DNA of 6,078 nucleotides from Gemmatimonadales bacterium (GTDB lineage Bacteria; Gemmatimonadota; Gemmatimonadetes; Gemmatimonadales; GWC2-71-9). The stretch is taken from the NCBI GenBank assembly GCA_004525055.1, contig SPDF01000107.1, positions 1-6,078 on the forward strand, in the 5' to 3' direction. Each line of letters opens with the position of its first letter. Position 1 is the stretch's first letter. The notes beneath the pieces are model-generated. The model had not been told where the DNA came from, did not search any database, and saw only the letters and a list, made by a program, of their open reading frames with translations. The position numbers were made by a program, and so were the translations under genes. Below, in pieces: positions 5,357 to 6,078 of this stretch.

Positions 5357-6078
5357 TCAGCCCTCGGTGAGTTTCTTCTGCAGGATCGGGGTGACGCCCT
5401 TGGGATCGGCCTTCCCCCCACTCTTCTTCATCACCTGCCCCACGAAGAATCCGATCAGCTTCGCCTCACCGCCGCGGAACCGCGCCACTTCGCCGGGATG
5501 AGCCGCCAACACTTCATCGACCCAGCCCTCGAGTGCGCCGGTGTCCTGGACCTGGACCAGGCCCAACTCCTTGCCGAGCAACCTCGGCGAAGTCATCCGA
5601 ATCGTCCCCGCCAGTGCTACGATGATCTTTTTTGCACCCTGTTGACTGAACGTGCCATCAGCGACGGCACCGAGGAGTTCAGCAAGCTGCTCGGGCGTGG
5701 TGGGAAACCGTCCCTCCGCATTCAACCCTGCCATGACATCCCCCAATACCCACCCCACCACCGACTGGGCCTCTGCCCCCGCCTTGACTGTCTCCTCGAA
5801 GTAGTCGGCCACGGCACGTTCGCTTGTGAGTTCCTGCGCGTGATACGCGGAGAGGCCGTACTCCCTTTCGAACCGCGCCCGCCGCGTGTCCGGTAGTTCG
5901 GGCAGCGCACGCCGTTGTGCCTCGATGAACTCTTCCGAGAGAACCAGTGGCGGGAGGTCCGGGTCGGGGAAGTACCGGTAGTCGTGGCTGTCCTCCTTCG
6001 AGCGCGTCGGCCGCACCGTCCCGTTCGCGGCGTTGAAGAGCAGCGAGACCTGCTCGACCCGTCCACCCGACTCCAGCA
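5357..6078 (-). CDS. gatB: Asp-tRNA(Asn)/Glu-tRNA(Gln) amidotransferase subunit B, C-terminal half, partial
   Basis: This is the last 239 or so residues of GatB; the 5' half lies beyond the right edge of the window (full family length is about 480 aa). GatB with GatA and GatC converts misacylated Glu-tRNA(Gln), and often Asp-tRNA(Asn), to the amidated form in the cytosol; GatB holds the kinase site and binds the tRNA. The diagnostic motif TRSKEDSHDYRYFPDPDLPPL is seen near the start of the fragment, followed by the helical linker and the C-terminal YqeY-type tRNA-binding domain (GGEAKLIGFFVGQVMKKSGGKADP, then ILQKKLTEG at the end). The motif shows the reading frame stays open through the window edge, so the first in-window start codon (GTG at 6016) is not a real start. 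The gene converges with the phospholipase operon across 21 bp. No frameshift or missing residue is apparent. Confidence 0.96.
   Translation of the reverse strand, partial: LESGGRVEQVSLLFNAANGTVRPTRSKEDSHDYRYFPDPDLPPLVLSEEFIEAQRRALPELPDTRRARFEREYGLSAYHAQELTSERAVADYFEETVKAGAEAQSVVGWVLGDVMAGLNAEGRFPTTPEQLAELLGAVADGTFSQQGAKKIIVALAGTIRMTSPRLLGKELGLVQVQDTGALEGWVDEVLAAHPGEVARFRGGEAKLIGFFVGQVMKKSGGKADPKGVTPILQKKLTEG

Noticed and set aside
5338..5368. Bidirectional intrinsic terminator between the acidic-protein gene and gatB
   Set aside because: The stem is only 6 bp with a 19-base loop and has no clear U-tract on the gatB side; the support is too weak to call.
5357..6016. gatB as a complete short gene starting at the GTG at 6016
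   Set aside because: The frame continues to the window edge, and the conserved GatB motif lies next to this codon, so the gene is simply truncated by the window.

Overview
This high-GC window comes from a Gram-negative bacterium. It encodes a signal-peptide-bearing outer-membrane barrel protein ending in Phe, a peptidoglycan precursor enzyme, and the GatB subunit of an amidotransferase. The GC-rich codon use, the Asp-type MurA and the gene mix would fit Gemmatimonadota or a similar environmental phylum. That placement is inference; no rRNA or other decisive marker is present. The region looks chromosomal and housekeeping-like, with no mobile element, CRISPR array, tRNA or rRNA visible.

Layout from left to right. 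Positions 1-126 hold no gene I can assign, but contain two mutually exclusive inverted repeats. A strong intrinsic terminator at 127-155 faces the minus strand and ends the transcript of pgeF (229-1002, minus). Divergent from pgeF, across about 130 bp, is an outer-membrane beta-barrel gene (1134-1898, plus). It runs convergently, with only a 3-bp gap, into murA (1902-3185, minus). Divergent from murA is a compact three-gene plus-strand operon: a one-helix membrane protein with a coiled-coil-like tail (3266-3751), a secreted zinc-dependent phospholipase C family protein (3748-4698), and an unrecognised acidic protein (4688-5335). The genes overlap by 4 and 11 bp. The operon meets the 3' end of gatB (5357-6078, minus, cut by the window edge) across a 21-bp gap, where short heptamer repeats lie.

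How the genes relate. MurA makes enolpyruvyl-UDP-GlcNAc, the first committed peptidoglycan precursor. PgeF is proposed to remove L-Ser wrongly joined to UDP-MurNAc, so the two minus-strand genes share a pathway. The three-gene operon encodes envelope-directed proteins (membrane anchor, exported lipase-like enzyme) plus a probable cytosolic acidic partner; its role is unknown. The most informative sequence-level observations are the Asp in place of the catalytic Cys of MurA, the near-complete zinc-ligand set of the phospholipase with Trp as predicted first mature residue, and the undescribed acidic protein coupled to it.
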